This document shows, one piece after another, positions 49,884 through 59,538 of a DNA stretch of 64,000 nucleotides. Each line of letters opens with the position of its first letter. The first letter of the stretch is position 1. The translations under genes were made by a program, and so were the position numbers. The notes under the pieces are model-generated. The model was given only the letters and a program-made list of their open reading frames with translations, searched no databases and was not told the DNA's origin. Source of the DNA: Bacillus sp. AFS055030 (GTDB lineage Bacteria; Bacillota; Bacilli; Bacillales; Bacillaceae_G); NCBI RefSeq assembly GCF_002574545.1, contig NZ_NUGT01000002.1:1-64000 (forward strand), read 5' to 3'.

Positions 49884-50181
49884 ATGTTCACTCCCTCTAA
49901 AAATTTCTAAAAAACACTCAATATGTATGTAATCCCAAAAAAATATGTATCTTGTAGCTATATAATAGCATACAAAACAAACAAAGCAATTAATTACTAC
50001 TCTAAAATTGTTTAAATTTTTAGAATATATATATTCTAATCTAAAGTCAATAATCCTTCTTTTGAAGAATTATTTTTAGTATAGCCACAATAATTTTTTA
50101 AAATCTGTATAACAGATTCTAACATATGTATATGTGTATTTTAAAGGAAACAGTTCACTTTACCAAATATTTCTTTATTTA
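49884..50181 (-). promoter_or_regulatory. clpX upstream region: promoter and 20-bp palindrome
   Basis: On the minus strand TTGCTT (49984-49989), 16 bases, TATTAT (49962-49967) is a likely promoter about 80 bases before clpX. Upstream lies the perfect palindrome TTAGAATATATATATTCTAA (50020-50039), roughly 30 bases from the -35. No gene is visible in the gap. Confidence 0.5.
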
Positions 50182-50216
50182 AAAACAAGGCACGAAAAAT
50201 CTCGCGCCTTGTTTTA
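50182..50216 (-). terminator. tig terminator
   Basis: AAAACAAGGC with GCCTTGTTTT as stem and an A/T loop, followed by T on the minus strand. Confidence 0.85.
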
Positions 50217-50240
50217 AGTGAATATATGTTTATTTAACGC

Positions 50241-51521
50241 TTATTTTTTTCTGCTATCTACTAATAACTCAACAGCTTTACGGATTTGAATATCGTCACG
50301 TACAGCGTCAGTTCCACCTAGCATTGTTACTAATTGCTCAGAAGGAATATTGTACATTTCAGATAAACGAGCTAATTCTTCGTTCATTTCTTCTTCAGTT
50401 GCCTCAATTTTTTCAGCTTCGATGATCGCATCGATTGTTAAGTCGATTCTTACACGAGCTTCAGCATCTTGACGCATTTGAGCACGAAGATCTTCTTCTT
50501 TAGTACCAGTGAATTGGTAGTAAAGCTCTAAGTTTAATCCTTGTTGTGCAATACGTTGTTCAAAGTCTTTAACCATACGGTCAACTTGGCTTTCGAACAT
50601 TACTTCTGGGATTTCAATTTCAGCATTTTCAGCTGCTTTTTGAACTAAAGCATCACGTAAGCTACCTTCAGCTTGAGATTTTTTAGATTCAACTAAGTCA
50701 TTTTTGATTTTTGCTTTAAGTTCTTCTAAAGTTTCTACTTCGTCATTTACATCTTTAGCAAACTCGTCGTTTAACTCAGGAAGTTCTTTAGCTTTGATTT
50801 CATGAACAGTTACTTTGAAAGTAGCAGCTTTTCCAGCTAATTCAGCACTGTGGTATTCTTCAGGGAATGTTACATTTACATCTGTTTCTACTCCAGATTT
50901 AGCACCGATTAAAGCTTCTTCAAATCCAGGAATGAAAGAACCTGAACCGATTTCTAATGGGTAGTTTTCACCTTTTCCACCTTCGAAAGCTACGCCATCA
51001 ACGAAACCTTCGAAATCAATAACAGCTGTATCACCGTTTTCAACAGTACCATCTTCTTTAACTACTAACTCAGCTTGACGCTCTTGTAATTTAGTTAATT
51101 CAGCTTGTACGTCTTCGTCAGTTACAGTTGCATCCATTTCTTCAACTTCTAAGCCTTTGTATTCGCCTAATTTTACTTCAGGTTTTACAGTAACTTTTGC
51201 TTTGAAGATTAAAGTTTTACCTTTTTCCATTTGCTCAACGTCAACTTCTGGACGGTCAACTGGCTCAATACCAACTTCTTCGATCGCTTTGCTGTAAGCT
51301 TCTGGTAAGATTACATCTAAAGCATCATTGTAAAGTGCTTCAACGCCAAATTTTTGTTCGAAAATTGGGCGAGGTAATTTACCTTTACGGAATCCCGGTA
51401 CATTGATAGTTTTTACAACTTTTTTGAAAGCTGCATCTAAACCTTTATCTACTTCAGAAGCTTCAACTTCTACAGTTAATAGACCAACGTTAGCTTCTAA
51501 TTTTTCCCATTTAGCAGTCAT
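50241..51521 (-). CDS. tig: Trigger factor
   Basis: A ribosome-bound chaperone and peptidyl-prolyl isomerase acting on nascent chains. The ribosome-binding loop [17 protein letters not shown] is near residues 43-59, the FKBP-like domain is about 150-245 ([20 protein letters not shown]) and the helical C-domain follows. Length 426. ATG follows GGAGGGAA. Confidence 0.98.
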   Translation of the reverse strand: MTAKWEKLEANVGLLTVEVEASEVDKGLDAAFKKVVKTINVPGFRKGKLPRPIFEQKFGVEALYNDALDVILPEAYSKAIEEVGIEPVDRPEVDVEQMEKGKTLIFKAKVTVKPEVKLGEYKGLEVEEMDATVTDEDVQAELTKLQERQAELVVKEDGTVENGDTAVIDFEGFVDGVAFEGGKGENYPLEIGSGSFIPGFEEALIGAKSGVETDVNVTFPEEYHSAELAGKAATFKVTVHEIKAKELPELNDEFAKDVNDEVETLEELKAKIKNDLVESKKSQAEGSLRDALVQKAAENAEIEIPEVMFESQVDRMVKDFEQRIAQQGLNLELYYQFTGTKEEDLRAQMRQDAEARVRIDLTIDAIIEAEKIEATEEEMNEELARLSEMYNIPSEQLVTMLGGTDAVRDDIQIRKAVELLVDSRKK

Positions 51522-51613
51522 TGTTAGTTCCCTCCAAAATTATCTAAAAAAATATATGTGTTTACGTATTTTCGTACTATACATGCCTGTCCATATTTCA
51601 TATAGAAAATTCA

Positions 51614-51641
51614 TGTATAATTAAGTAAATAGTCGTTACAA
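51614..51641 (-). promoter_or_regulatory. Candidate tig promoter
   Basis: TTGTAA (51636-51641), 16 bases, TATACA (51614-51619) on the minus strand. Confidence 0.5.
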
Positions 51642-51887
51642 CCATTCTATTATAACACATTCCTTTTTTGTTTCAATATTTCCTATTTTTATAAGGAGAA
51701 AATATTAGGATTTTTTAATTGGGAACGGAAATCGTTTCTACTACTACTTAGAAAACTGATCTTCATTTTTGATGACTACTCTTTTCGAGGGATACCTAGT
51801 CACGTTTACCTATACGAATGCTTGGTCTTCTTACATCTACTATAAAAATGACTCCCCCATCTCCAACATTTTTAATTCTTTTAACGA
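51642..51887. other. Upstream part of the tig-ysoA gap
   Basis: No gene with a ribosome-binding site is seen on either strand. A short plus-strand frame at 51769-51954 runs into the ysoA terminator and has no support. Confidence 0.4.
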
Positions 51888-51926
51888 AAAAAACATAGAA
51901 GCCCGATTGGATCATCTATGTTTTTT
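51888..51926 (-). terminator. ysoA terminator
   Basis: AAAAAACATAGA (51888-51899) and TCTATGTTTTTT (51915-51926) with a 15-base loop; T tracts on both strands. Confidence 0.8.
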
Positions 51927-51940
51927 CCAACAATTTCATA

Positions 51941-52924
51941 TTATTTTATATTAAAATATCCTTCATCTTCAAAGCGCTTCACTAAAGCAATTGCACTTTT
52001 TACAGGAAAATATTCTACATTAAATATATCTTTTATTTCCTCTTCATCTACACTGCGATCAAAAAATTGTTGGACGATGCAATAGAAACAGGCTGCCCAA
52101 ATATTTCGATCCGCTGGCATTGGGATAAACGGGAAGTAAATTGTCATAAAATGTTGGAAATGCGTTTTTGCGATTTCGAAAGCTGAAGGATCTTCACTTT
52201 CTAATACGTCACTTAATTTTTTTAATATAGCATCTACAAAATTTTTATGTTCTTCGACTGAAACTGATGTATTCCAAATCATTCGTTGGTTGACTTTGTT
52301 CAGTTCAAAATCTTTCTCGATTGATTGTTCCTGTAGAATAAACAAAATAAAACTTTGAATTAACGGATTTGCTTTTGGACTTTTTAAAATTTCGCTAATT
52401 TGGTCGATAACTAAGTTACAATCTATTCCCCTTAATTCATTAATTAATTCAAGCTGCTTATCAATCGGCACAGAATTTCCAACGATCTTATGTAAATTAA
52501 CAACTTCACCCTTAATGCCTTCACGATCTGAAATTACTTTATTTGATAATGAGAGCATTGCCTGAAACTTATTCAATTGATTTTCATCAATCCGTTTTTG
52601 AGCGAGTAGTCTTTTTATATTTTTTTGTATTTCTTCATATTCTTTTAATTGGAATAAAATGCTTATGTATACTTCAATTGCTTCATCACTCTCAAATGGA
52701 CCGAAAACTAAATACTCACATCTTTCCTTAGCTTCCCTAGCCCGATTTCCTTCTAATAGACACGCGACTGCAGCAAGCTCTGTTTGAGAGTTATGCTCAT
52801 TCATTTCTTTTAATTGATTACATAACATTAAAGCTTTACTAAAGTTTTTTTCTTCTAATGCTTTTTTACCTAAATTTATGATCCGATCCTTCAGTTTAGG
52901 AAAAAAGACAATATTGTCATCCAT
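51941..52924 (-). CDS. ysoA: TPR-repeat protein YsoA
   Basis: A 327-residue cytoplasmic protein. The N-terminal part (15-130) reads as helical TPR-like pairs (ALEEKNFSKALMLCNQLKEMN, EAIEVYISILFQLKEYEEI). The C-terminal part has aromatic helices (HFQHFMTIYFPFIPMP, IALVKRFEDEGYF). The ATG at 52922-52924 is used because GGGGAG precedes it by 6 bases; the longer frame starts inside that site. Position beside tig identifies it as YsoA. Its molecular role is unknown. Confidence 0.8.
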   Translation of the reverse strand: MDDNIVFFPKLKDRIINLGKKALEEKNFSKALMLCNQLKEMNEHNSQTELAAVACLLEGNRAREAKERCEYLVFGPFESDEAIEVYISILFQLKEYEEIQKNIKRLLAQKRIDENQLNKFQAMLSLSNKVISDREGIKGEVVNLHKIVGNSVPIDKQLELINELRGIDCNLVIDQISEILKSPKANPLIQSFILFILQEQSIEKDFELNKVNQRMIWNTSVSVEEHKNFVDAILKKLSDVLESEDPSAFEIAKTHFQHFMTIYFPFIPMPADRNIWAACFYCIVQQFFDRSVDEEEIKDIFNVEYFPVKSAIALVKRFEDEGYFNIK

Positions 52925-53061
52925 GTTACTCTCCCCTAACATTTGTTATTTCCTGCACAAACTAATTATGAAAAAGTGTATCATGAATTAAAATTATTTA
53001 AAATATTAATGATACGAGTATAGTTGAATCGTTTTTATGATAACACTGCATTTGGCTATTT

Positions 53062-53619
53062 TTAGTACCCTAATGGTTTATTGCCAAATCTTTTCCATAA
53101 CTTTGGAAATTTAGCTTTTAATTCGTCTTTTGATTTCCAATCAATTGTTAATTGTTGTTGAGGATATTCGTAACCTTTGTTTTCGATCAGTGAATTGAAC
53201 TCATTCCACAATTGATCATCCCAATCATCATCGCCTTTACGCTTGATTGAATATGCTTGTAAAGCCAAATCTAACATATCTTCTAATTCTGGCGTAAGTC
53301 CTTCTTCTTCATAAATAGGAAAAATGTATTCAGCTAAATAATCAGGGTCATTTAATGTTTTCTTGTAAACTTGTTCTCCTTGACCGATTAACCAAGCCCT
53401 AAAATGGGCAAACGAATCCTCCGAACAGCCGTCCATAATGATCCATGCAGCTCCTAAAAGATTTGCGGTATATGCTTTGGAAAATAAAGTTTCAAATTGA
53501 ATTTCAAAACTAGCTATCTCATCATCAGATTGTTTAGCTAAATGATTGATTACCCATTCATATGGTTCTTCAACAATATGCATTTTAGATATTAGGCTCC
53601 AAAATTCTTTTTCGTTCAT
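53062..53619 (-). CDS. DUF4240 family protein
   Basis: A 185-residue soluble protein with the DUF4240 signature: FWSLISKM at the N-terminus, then DGCSEDSFAHFRAWLIGQGEQVYKKTLNDPDYL, where the DGCSxDSFxxFRAWLI core is typical. A Trp/Asp-rich tail follows. Single gene, ATG behind GGAGTG. Members occur near toxin and WGR-type genes in some bacteria, but nothing next to this copy shows a role. Confidence 0.8.
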   Translation of the reverse strand: MNEKEFWSLISKMHIVEEPYEWVINHLAKQSDDEIASFEIQFETLFSKAYTANLLGAAWIIMDGCSEDSFAHFRAWLIGQGEQVYKKTLNDPDYLAEYIFPIYEEEGLTPELEDMLDLALQAYSIKRKGDDDWDDQLWNEFNSLIENKGYEYPQQQLTIDWKSKDELKAKFPKLWKRFGNKPLGY

Positions 53620-53776
53620 TTATATCACTCCACTTTTTTATTTATATTTTAGAATAACATAACTAGTATAAATTTTATGATGATCAAAGTTTTCTATTTA
53701 AGAATCGGAATATGTACTAATTTATATAGTAAACGTATTTCATCATTTTATTTCTTAGGTCATTTCATTAAAATAC

Positions 53777-53820
53777 AAAAAAAGACACTTATTTTACATT
53801 AAGTAAAACAAGTGTCTTTT
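53777..53820 (-). terminator. tRNA operon terminator
   Basis: AAAAGACACTTGTTTTAC and GTAAAATAAGTGTCTTTT on the minus strand, T tract after; directly after tRNA-Arg. Confidence 0.88.
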
Positions 53821-53823
53821 GGA

Positions 53824-53897
<74 letters not shown>

Positions 53898-53900
53898 ATA

Positions 53901-53974
53901 TGGAGCGGGTGATGGGAATCGAACCCACGACCGAAGCTTGGAAGGCTTCTATTTTACCATTAAACTACACCCGC
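53901..53974 (-). tRNA. tRNA-Gly (UCC)
   Basis: Minus-strand cloverleaf: acceptor GCGGGTG / CACCCGC, anticodon arm GAAGC-CTTCCAA-GCTTC with anticodon TCC reading GGA, T-loop TTCGATT, and encoded 3' CCA. It is upstream of tRNA-Arg with only 3 bases between, so both come from one transcript. Confidence 0.97.
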
Positions 53975-54036
53975 ATATTTTTCATTTTCTTGATTCTTTT
54001 TTATTTCTTGGCGACATCACCCTGTCGACATAATTT

Positions 54037-54065
54037 ATTATAGTCACTATGCAAAATAAAGTCAA
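54037..54065 (-). promoter_or_regulatory. Promoter of the tRNA-Gly/tRNA-Arg operon
   Basis: TTGACT (54060-54065), 17 bases, TATAAT (54037-54042) on the minus strand; near-consensus as expected for stable RNA. Confidence 0.92.
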
Positions 54066-54181
54066 CACTATTTTTAAACTTTTTTTCCAAAATAAAGGAA
54101 AAAATTTTAAAGTTGTATAATTACCTTAGTTTATTAGGGTTTTCAAGCTTTTATTACTCCGAATTATTTTGTTTCTATATA

Positions 54182-54211
54182 TGGTTAGTAGCGTCATAAG
54201 AGCTACTAACC
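54182..54211 (-). other. Hairpin after ysnB
   Basis: GGTTAGTAGC and GCTACTAACC form a 10-bp stem with a 9- to 10-base loop, 10 bases after the ysnB stop; no T tract, so termination is uncertain. Confidence 0.5.
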
Positions 54212-54220
54212 ACCTTTTAT

Positions 54221-54727
54221 TCATGATAATTCAAATGTAGATGTTAAAAGCTTTGTTCCATCTGTATGATAGAAAGTAACACTAGCTTTATTTTCAATTG
54301 TTTCAAGAATTGCATAAGTCTTTTCTTTTCGCATTCTCGGTAGTAAAATGCTGCCAGGATTAATAAAAAGCACGCCATCAATTAATTCTGCTCCTAATAC
54401 ATGTGAATGGCCGAAGCAAGCAATTGTAGCACCAACTTCTTTACAACGATAATACAGCTTTTGTAATGACTGTTTTATTCCATGTAAATGACCATGTGTT
54501 GCAAAGATAGTATATTCATTCCCACGGTGAATAAATTCCTCAGGGAATTCTCCCCTGAAATCACAATTTCCTCTTACAACATGATAACCCTCTAGTTCCT
54601 TAGCATTAACTTCTAATTCCGAATCCCCACAATGGATCATTAGATCTACTCTGTCACGATATCGATCGGCGATTTCTTGCAATGGTTTTGTCAATCCATG
54701 ACTATCACTTACGATTAGTACTTTCAT
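54221..54727 (-). CDS. ysnB: YfcE/MJ0936-type metallophosphoesterase YsnB
   Basis: A 168-residue calcineurin-like phosphodiesterase. Metal-binding motifs are all visible: SDSHG (7-11), HCGDSE, RGNCD, ATHGH and FGHSH, then NPGS. Substrate is not known for the Bacillus protein. The start overlaps the rdgB stop by one base. Confidence 0.93.
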   Translation of the reverse strand: MKVLIVSDSHGLTKPLQEIADRYRDRVDLMIHCGDSELEVNAKELEGYHVVRGNCDFRGEFPEEFIHRGNEYTIFATHGHLHGIKQSLQKLYYRCKEVGATIACFGHSHVLGAELIDGVLFINPGSILLPRMRKEKTYAILETIENKASVTFYHTDGTKLLTSTFELS

Positions 54728-55347
54728 TAATTTGAACCTTTAAATAATAAGTCTTTATCTTCTTTATTGATTACATTCATTAATGATTTGATTGCATTTG
54801 CGCGATGACTCAAGCCACCTTTTTCATCTTTTGTTAATTCAGCCATCGTTTTATCCAATTCTGGCAAAAAGAAAATCGGATCGTAGCCAAAACCGTTTGT
54901 TCCTCGTTTTTCGTTAGCAATATACCCTTCAACTGTACCATGAACAGTAATCGTTTCTTTACCTGGAACTGCTAAAGCTAATGCACAATAAAATCGCGCA
55001 GTTCTTTCGCCAGGAAAAACGCCTTCTAATTCACTTAAAACTTTTTGCATATTATCTTCGTCACTTTTATGTAATCCAGCATATCGAGCAGAATAAACAC
55101 CTGGTCTACCTTCAAGTGCATCCACTATTAAACCAGAGTCATCTGCAATGACTGGTGCATTTAACTCACTCGCTAAATACTCAGCTTTTAAGATCGCATT
55201 TTCTTCAAATGTAGTTCCTGTTTCTTCAATTTCTTGAATTTCAGGAAAGTCTTTTAAAGATTTAACTTGAAATCCCATTGGGTTAAAAAGCACTTCAAAA
55301 TCCTTCACTTTGCCTTGATTATTTGTCGCAATAATGATTGTTTCCAT
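54727..55347 (-). CDS. rdgB: dITP/XTP pyrophosphatase (RdgB/YsnA)
   Basis: A house-cleaning enzyme hydrolysing ITP, dITP and XTP. The N-terminal TNNQGKVKDFE nucleotide loop, ADDSGLIVDALEGRPGVYSARYAG, and FGYDPIFFLPELDKTMAEL are family hallmarks. Length 206. It is 24 bases after rph and coupled to ysnB. Confidence 0.96.
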   Translation of the reverse strand: METIIIATNNQGKVKDFEVLFNPMGFQVKSLKDFPEIQEIEETGTTFEENAILKAEYLASELNAPVIADDSGLIVDALEGRPGVYSARYAGLHKSDEDNMQKVLSELEGVFPGERTARFYCALALAVPGKETITVHGTVEGYIANEKRGTNGFGYDPIFFLPELDKTMAELTKDEKGGLSHRANAIKSLMNVINKEDKDLLFKGSN

Positions 55348-55371
55348 CCTTAAAGTTTCTCCTCGAAATGA

Positions 55372-56112
55372 TTATTGAAATTTAATACCTTCTTGTAATA
55401 ACACTTCTTTTTGTTTTTCAATTAGAGATTTAATGCCTAATTCACCCAAAGATAATAACTCATTTAATTCTTCTCTTGAAAAAGTTGATTCTTCACCAGT
55501 TCCTTGAAGTTCAACAAACTGTCCTTTTCCAGTCATAATAATATTCATATCAACACTTGCAGCCGAATCTTCTACATAATATAAATCTAGAACCGGTCCA
55601 AGGTCTTCTAAAATACCAACTGAAGTTGCTGCTAAATAATCTTTTACAGGATATGATTTCAATTTATCCATTTTAACTAATTTATCAAAAGCGAGCATCA
55701 TTGCAACAAATGCACCAGTAATTGAAGTTGTTCGTGTTCCTCCATCTGCTTGGATGACATCACAATCGATCCAAATTGTCTTTTCGCCAAGTGCTTCTAA
55801 ATCGACAACTGCTCTTAACGCTCTTCCAATTAATCGTTGAATTTCCATTGTTCGACCAGTTACTTTACCTTTAGATGATTCACGTATTGTACGCTCTTGA
55901 GTAGCTCTAGGTAACATAGAATATTCAGCAGAAATCCAACCTTTTCCACTATTTCTTAAAAATGGTGGTACACGGTCTTCAACTGTTGCATTACAAATTA
56001 CCTTAGTATCACCAATACTTATTAGCACAGAACCTTCTGCATGTTTTGTATAGTGAGTAATAATCTCGATAGGTCTAAGTTCATTATTTAATCTTCCATC
56101 TGTTCTTGTCAT
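55372..56112 (-). CDS. rph: Ribonuclease PH
   Basis: A phosphorolytic 3' exoribonuclease trimming tRNA precursors. Seen are [29 protein letters not shown], the phosphate site [24 protein letters not shown] and [17 protein letters not shown]. The ATG at 56110-56112 follows AGGAGGAACAATC; an upstream frame adding nine residues lacks such a site. Length 246. Confidence 0.97.
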   Translation of the reverse strand: MTRTDGRLNNELRPIEIITHYTKHAEGSVLISIGDTKVICNATVEDRVPPFLRNSGKGWISAEYSMLPRATQERTIRESSKGKVTGRTMEIQRLIGRALRAVVDLEALGEKTIWIDCDVIQADGGTRTTSITGAFVAMMLAFDKLVKMDKLKSYPVKDYLAATSVGILEDLGPVLDLYYVEDSAASVDMNIIMTGKGQFVELQGTGEESTFSREELNELLSLGELGIKSLIEKQKEVLLQEGIKFQ

Positions 56113-56207
56113 GATTGTTCCTCCTACAAAATCTTCCAAATACTAGTATAGACAAAAATGTGATTTCATTTCTACTTATTGAGTAAATTTAAAGATAAAA
56201 TTAAAAA

Positions 56208-56243
56208 CCTTGTACAAAAATCCTCACAATTTTTGTACAAGGT
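56208..56243 (-). terminator. gerM terminator
   Basis: AACCTTGTACAAAAA, loop, TTTTTGTACAAGGTT: a perfect 15-bp stem with T's after it on the minus strand, between gerM and rph. Confidence 0.85.
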
Positions 56244-56269
56244 TAATAGGATCTTTACATAACAAAGGC

Positions 56270-57307
56270 TTACAATTTTTTCGTATTTACATCCTTAGGT
56301 CTAGAAACTGGTTGGCTTAAAGGCTTGCCTTGCTGGTCGATCGCAGTTAATTTACCATTGATTTGAATTTCAATGGACTTCACACCTTTTTGCTCAGTTA
56401 AAGAAAGAACTAATGGCTGTAATACATCATTATTAATCATATTTTTGGCAATATTTCCATAGATACCATCGTTAAAATTAAGGACTAGCTTACCGCCTTT
56501 GAATACAGGTTGGCTAACTAGTTTCGTATCACTTCCAAAATCGGAAACTAAATTTGAATATTCAGAAGGACCTTTTACAAGTTCATTTACAATTGCTGTA
56601 TATGGATCTGTTTCAGCATTTGAAATCCTAGTCGTTACAGGTACATAATAAGTGTCTCCCATTTCCCCTTGAGATACATAATATAGGGTAACTGGTCTGG
56701 AGTTCATAATATCTACAATATCACCTTTATCAAAGTTTATTCCATCATCTCTTGTTAACCCATCACCAATTTGAGCCTTATTTGCTGGCATCGATGCTAG
56801 TTCTTTTCCGTTTACTCGAATTTTCACCTTTGTCACATTTTCAAATTGAGTTAACGTCCAAGTAACAGCTTGAAATACTTTTAATTCATCTTCAGCACGA
56901 TATTGTTTAAATTCTGGTGAAAAATCAGCAATGATTGTACCATCCTTTTGAGTTTGAACACCTAGAACTTCTGTATTTGGAGGTAAAACTGCTTGGAAAC
57001 CATTCGGTAATTCGTCTGTAACAGGACCATCTTTTACTAAGTATTCTAACGCTTGTTTAGCTAGGCTGGTAGATTTAGGTAATTGGAAGGTTTGTGGTAC
57101 AACATAACCATTACGGTCAAGTAAATATAATTCCCTTTTTACCGTTTCTTCCTTCTTTGCTACTTCTTTTGAAGGTTGATCACTTTTATAAACTACAGTT
57201 TTAGGTGGATCAATATCAGTTGAAGATTTCGTTGGGACCAAACTACATCCACTCAAAGTTGCGATTCCACATACCGCTGCCGCTGTTACTAACAATCTTT
57301 TTTTCAT
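56270..57307 (-). CDS. gerM: Spore germination lipoprotein GerM
   Basis: GerM is a mother-cell lipoprotein with two GerMN domains, needed for the SpoIIIA-SpoIIQ complex and germination. The signal peptide ends in a lipobox (LSGC, cysteine near 21). GerMN repeats span about 85-195 (TEVLGVQTQKDGTIIADFSPEF) and 215-325 (KLVLNFNDGIYGN). The ATG at 57305-57307 has GGGGAG 7 bases upstream. Length 345. Confidence 0.95.
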   Translation of the reverse strand: MKKRLLVTAAAVCGIATLSGCSLVPTKSSTDIDPPKTVVYKSDQPSKEVAKKEETVKRELYLLDRNGYVVPQTFQLPKSTSLAKQALEYLVKDGPVTDELPNGFQAVLPPNTEVLGVQTQKDGTIIADFSPEFKQYRAEDELKVFQAVTWTLTQFENVTKVKIRVNGKELASMPANKAQIGDGLTRDDGINFDKGDIVDIMNSRPVTLYYVSQGEMGDTYYVPVTTRISNAETDPYTAIVNELVKGPSEYSNLVSDFGSDTKLVSQPVFKGGKLVLNFNDGIYGNIAKNMINNDVLQPLVLSLTEQKGVKSIEIQINGKLTAIDQQGKPLSQPVSRPKDVNTKKL

Positions 57308-57423
57308 CAACATACTCCCCCCACGCTTTTTTACTATTTATACGAGCCTGTACATTTTTTAGAACAAGCTAAATAGAAAAAAATAAATAATTTAAATCTA
57401 GCTCTAAATTTACTGGAAATATT

Positions 57424-57452
57424 CACCTAAAAGACCTATCTTTCATATGATA
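57424..57452 (+). promoter_or_regulatory. Sigma-K promoter of gerE
   Basis: CACC (57424-57427), 16 bases, CATATGATA (57444-57452): exact fit to the sigma-K pattern AC...CATAnnnTA. B. subtilis gerE is sigma-K dependent. Confidence 0.75.
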
Positions 57453-57513
57453 AAAAGACTAAATGAATACCCATCCGAAGAACAGCTCGGTCAAGCAAGG
57501 AGGGTTAGCACAG

Positions 57514-57738
57514 TTGAAGGATAGAGACTATCAAACAAAGCACACACTCACAAAGCGTGAAAAAGAAGTATTCGAGCTTCTTGTTCAAGATAAGACTACA
57601 AGAGAAATTGCTGAAGAGCTTTTTATAAGTGAAAAAACTGTGAGAAATCATATTTCAAATGCAATGCAGAAGCTTGGGGTTAAGGGGCGATCACAAGCAG
57701 TTATAGAGCTTCTTCGTATGGGAGAGCTTGAATTGTAG
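57514..57738 (+). CDS. gerE: Late mother-cell regulator GerE
   Basis: A LuxR-type helix-turn-helix factor that activates and represses late coat genes. The TTG at 57514 lies 9 bases after AAGGAGGG and gives 74 residues, the length of B. subtilis GerE. The core TKREKEVFELLVQDKTTREI and EKTVRNHISNAMQKLGVKG is nearly identical to that protein. The longer ATG frame from 57463 would add 17 residues lying across the 5' UTR. Confidence 0.96.
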   Translation: MKDRDYQTKHTLTKREKEVFELLVQDKTTREIAEELFISEKTVRNHISNAMQKLGVKGRSQAVIELLRMGELEL

Positions 57739-58000
57739 TTATTTTGTAGAAATACTTCTACAAACCAACATACTGCCGGCATTCTAAACGACATGCCGGT
57801 TATAGTATTTACATTGAAACTAAAGATTTACATTTCTCTATTTTCTTGCCTGTAAAAGAATCTGATTATCTAAATTTTGAAAGTTTTACTTTATATCCTG
57901 CTTATAGTAGATAAAAAAGCCTATCTGTAAATTAAGATAGATTCTCTGCTATAGGGGGATTTTATTTTAGAACTTTTTTACCTATAAAAAAACAAAAAGA
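57739..58000. other. gerE-TatD gap with two hairpins
   Basis: Small inverted repeats follow gerE: TTTGTAGAA/TTCTACAAA and ACTGCCGGCAT/ATGCCGG. Neither has a T tract. The rest (57815-58000) is AT-rich with no gene; an AGGGGGAT at 57952 is not followed by a start codon. Confidence 0.45.
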
Positions 58001-58032
58001 AAATCGTTTCCAGTTAGAAAACGATTTTCTTA
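58001..58032 (-). terminator. Thiamine ABC operon terminator
   Basis: AGAAAATCGTTT, 8- to 9-base loop, AAACGATTTTCTT, after the TatD-like gene; T-rich on the minus strand. Confidence 0.85.
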
Positions 58033-58034
58033 TT

Positions 58035-58802
58035 TCAAATACTATAAAACTTCTTAGTATTTTCATATAAAGTTTTATATGCTACTGATAAATCTATGTC
58101 TTTTAACTCAGCGATCTTTGCAACTGAATGATGCATAAATTTAGGATGTGTAAATTCATTCGCAAAAGGCCCTTCAAATGGCCAAGGACCATCTGTTTCT
58201 ACCATCATTAATTCTAAAGGATACTTTTTTACTAGGTCTTGAATCTCATTTTCATATAAAACATCTGGTGTGATTGAGATAAAATACTCATTTTTTATCA
58301 TCCGTTTAATTGTATGATCATCCCCTTTAAACCAATGAAAATGAGCTTTTTTAATAATATATTTTTCTAATAGATTACATACAGTTTCAGCGTCCTCATA
58401 CACTGCATGTAATATGATTGGTTTATTTAACTCTTTTGCAAGTGAGATAAATTTTTCTAGTAATTGAATATAAGGGGCGTAATCAATCTGTTCTTCTAAA
58501 TTCTTATAATATGGTAATCCAACTTCTCCGATTGCGACCATTTCATCCTTATGAATCATAATCCATTCAATTAATTTATCAACTTCCTCATCAGAAGGAA
58601 TTCGTTGTTCAGGATGAAATCCAAATGCTGGATGTACACGATTATTTTGTTTTTTTAACGCTAAATTTTCTTTACTAGATTTTAAATCCATTGAAACAGA
58701 AATAATTGCTTCGATTTCATGTCTTTCTAAATTAGATAATATTTCTTCTCTTTGACTAGTATCATAAGAATCTAAATGAATATGAGCATCTATCATTTTC
58801 AT
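58035..58802 (-). CDS. TatD-family metal-dependent hydrolase
   Basis: A 255-residue TIM-barrel hydrolase. Metal-binding motifs are HIHLD at the N-terminus, the glutamate in AIGEVGLPYY, LHAVYEDAE, HFHWFKG and ETDGPWPF. The usual DxxH and ETD positions are present, so it is probably active. It is the last gene of the thiamine-precursor ABC operon, 4 bases after the ATPase gene. The co-occurrence suggests hydrolysis of a thiamine-related compound, which is inference. Confidence 0.85.
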   Translation of the reverse strand: MKMIDAHIHLDSYDTSQREEILSNLERHEIEAIISVSMDLKSSKENLALKKQNNRVHPAFGFHPEQRIPSDEEVDKLIEWIMIHKDEMVAIGEVGLPYYKNLEEQIDYAPYIQLLEKFISLAKELNKPIILHAVYEDAETVCNLLEKYIIKKAHFHWFKGDDHTIKRMIKNEYFISITPDVLYENEIQDLVKKYPLELMMVETDGPWPFEGPFANEFTHPKFMHHSVAKIAELKDIDLSVAYKTLYENTKKFYSI

Positions 58803-58806
58803 CGTA

Positions 58807-59538
58807 TTACTCCTTCTCTAAAGCCAAATAGATTTTTCTTTTATATTCCGTAAATTCGTCACTTAGTAATAATTCTTTTTTGCGTGGCCTTGGAAATGGC
58901 ACAATAATTTCTTCTTTTATTTTGGCGGGTTTATCAGAAAATATATAGATTCGATCAGACATTAACAACGCTTCATCAATATTATGCGTAACTAATAAAA
59001 TTGATCTTCGTTGCTCTTCCCAAATTGATAAGAGCCATTGTTGCATGTCTAGTCTAGTAAATTCATCTAATGCCGAAAATGGCTCATCCATGCACATAAA
59101 CGACTGCGGTGCTAGTAATGACCTTAAAAATGAAACTCTTTGTTTCATACCACCAGATAATTCATGCGGGTAAGCATTCTCATAGTTTTCTAAACCAGTT
59201 CTTTTAAGCCAGTCTCTTGCTAATTTTTCATCGGGTTTATGTTTTAACTCTTGTGATAAAACAATATTTTTTAAGACTGTTCTCCAAGGTAGTAATGAAT
59301 GATCCTGTGGCATAAAACTAATATGGCCAAGTTCTCCATTTATGATTGACCCATTTAGCTTAACTTCACCAGAATCGGGTTTTAGTAAACCGCCTATAAG
59401 GTGAAACAACGTACTCTTCCCACTACCAGATGGACCTAAAATTGATACAAATTCCCCCTCATTTACATAAAGGGAAATATTATCTAACACTTGATGACTA
59501 CTATAACTTTTTGTTAATTGTTCCACTTGTAATGTCAT
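58807..59538 (-). CDS. thiZ: ABC transporter ATPase, thiamine precursor uptake
   Basis: A 243-residue nitrate/taurine/HMP-type ATPase. Walker A GPSGSGKST, Q-loop MPQDHSLLPW, signature LSGGMKQR, Walker B FMCMDEPFSALD and the switch histidine in LLVTHNIDEAL are intact. It overlaps the permease gene by 4 bases. Confidence 0.92.
   Translation of the reverse strand: MTLQVEQLTKSYSSHQVLDNISLYVNEGEFVSILGPSGSGKSTLFHLIGGLLKPDSGEVKLNGSIINGELGHISFMPQDHSLLPWRTVLKNIVLSQELKHKPDEKLARDWLKRTGLENYENAYPHELSGGMKQRVSFLRSLLAPQSFMCMDEPFSALDEFTRLDMQQWLLSIWEEQRRSILLVTHNIDEALLMSDRIYIFSDKPAKIKEEIIVPFPRPRKKELLLSDEFTEYKRKIYLALEKE

Noticed and set aside
51769-51954. 61-codon plus-strand frame in the tig-ysoA gap
   Set aside because: No ribosome-binding site and it runs through the ysoA terminator into the ysoA 3' end.
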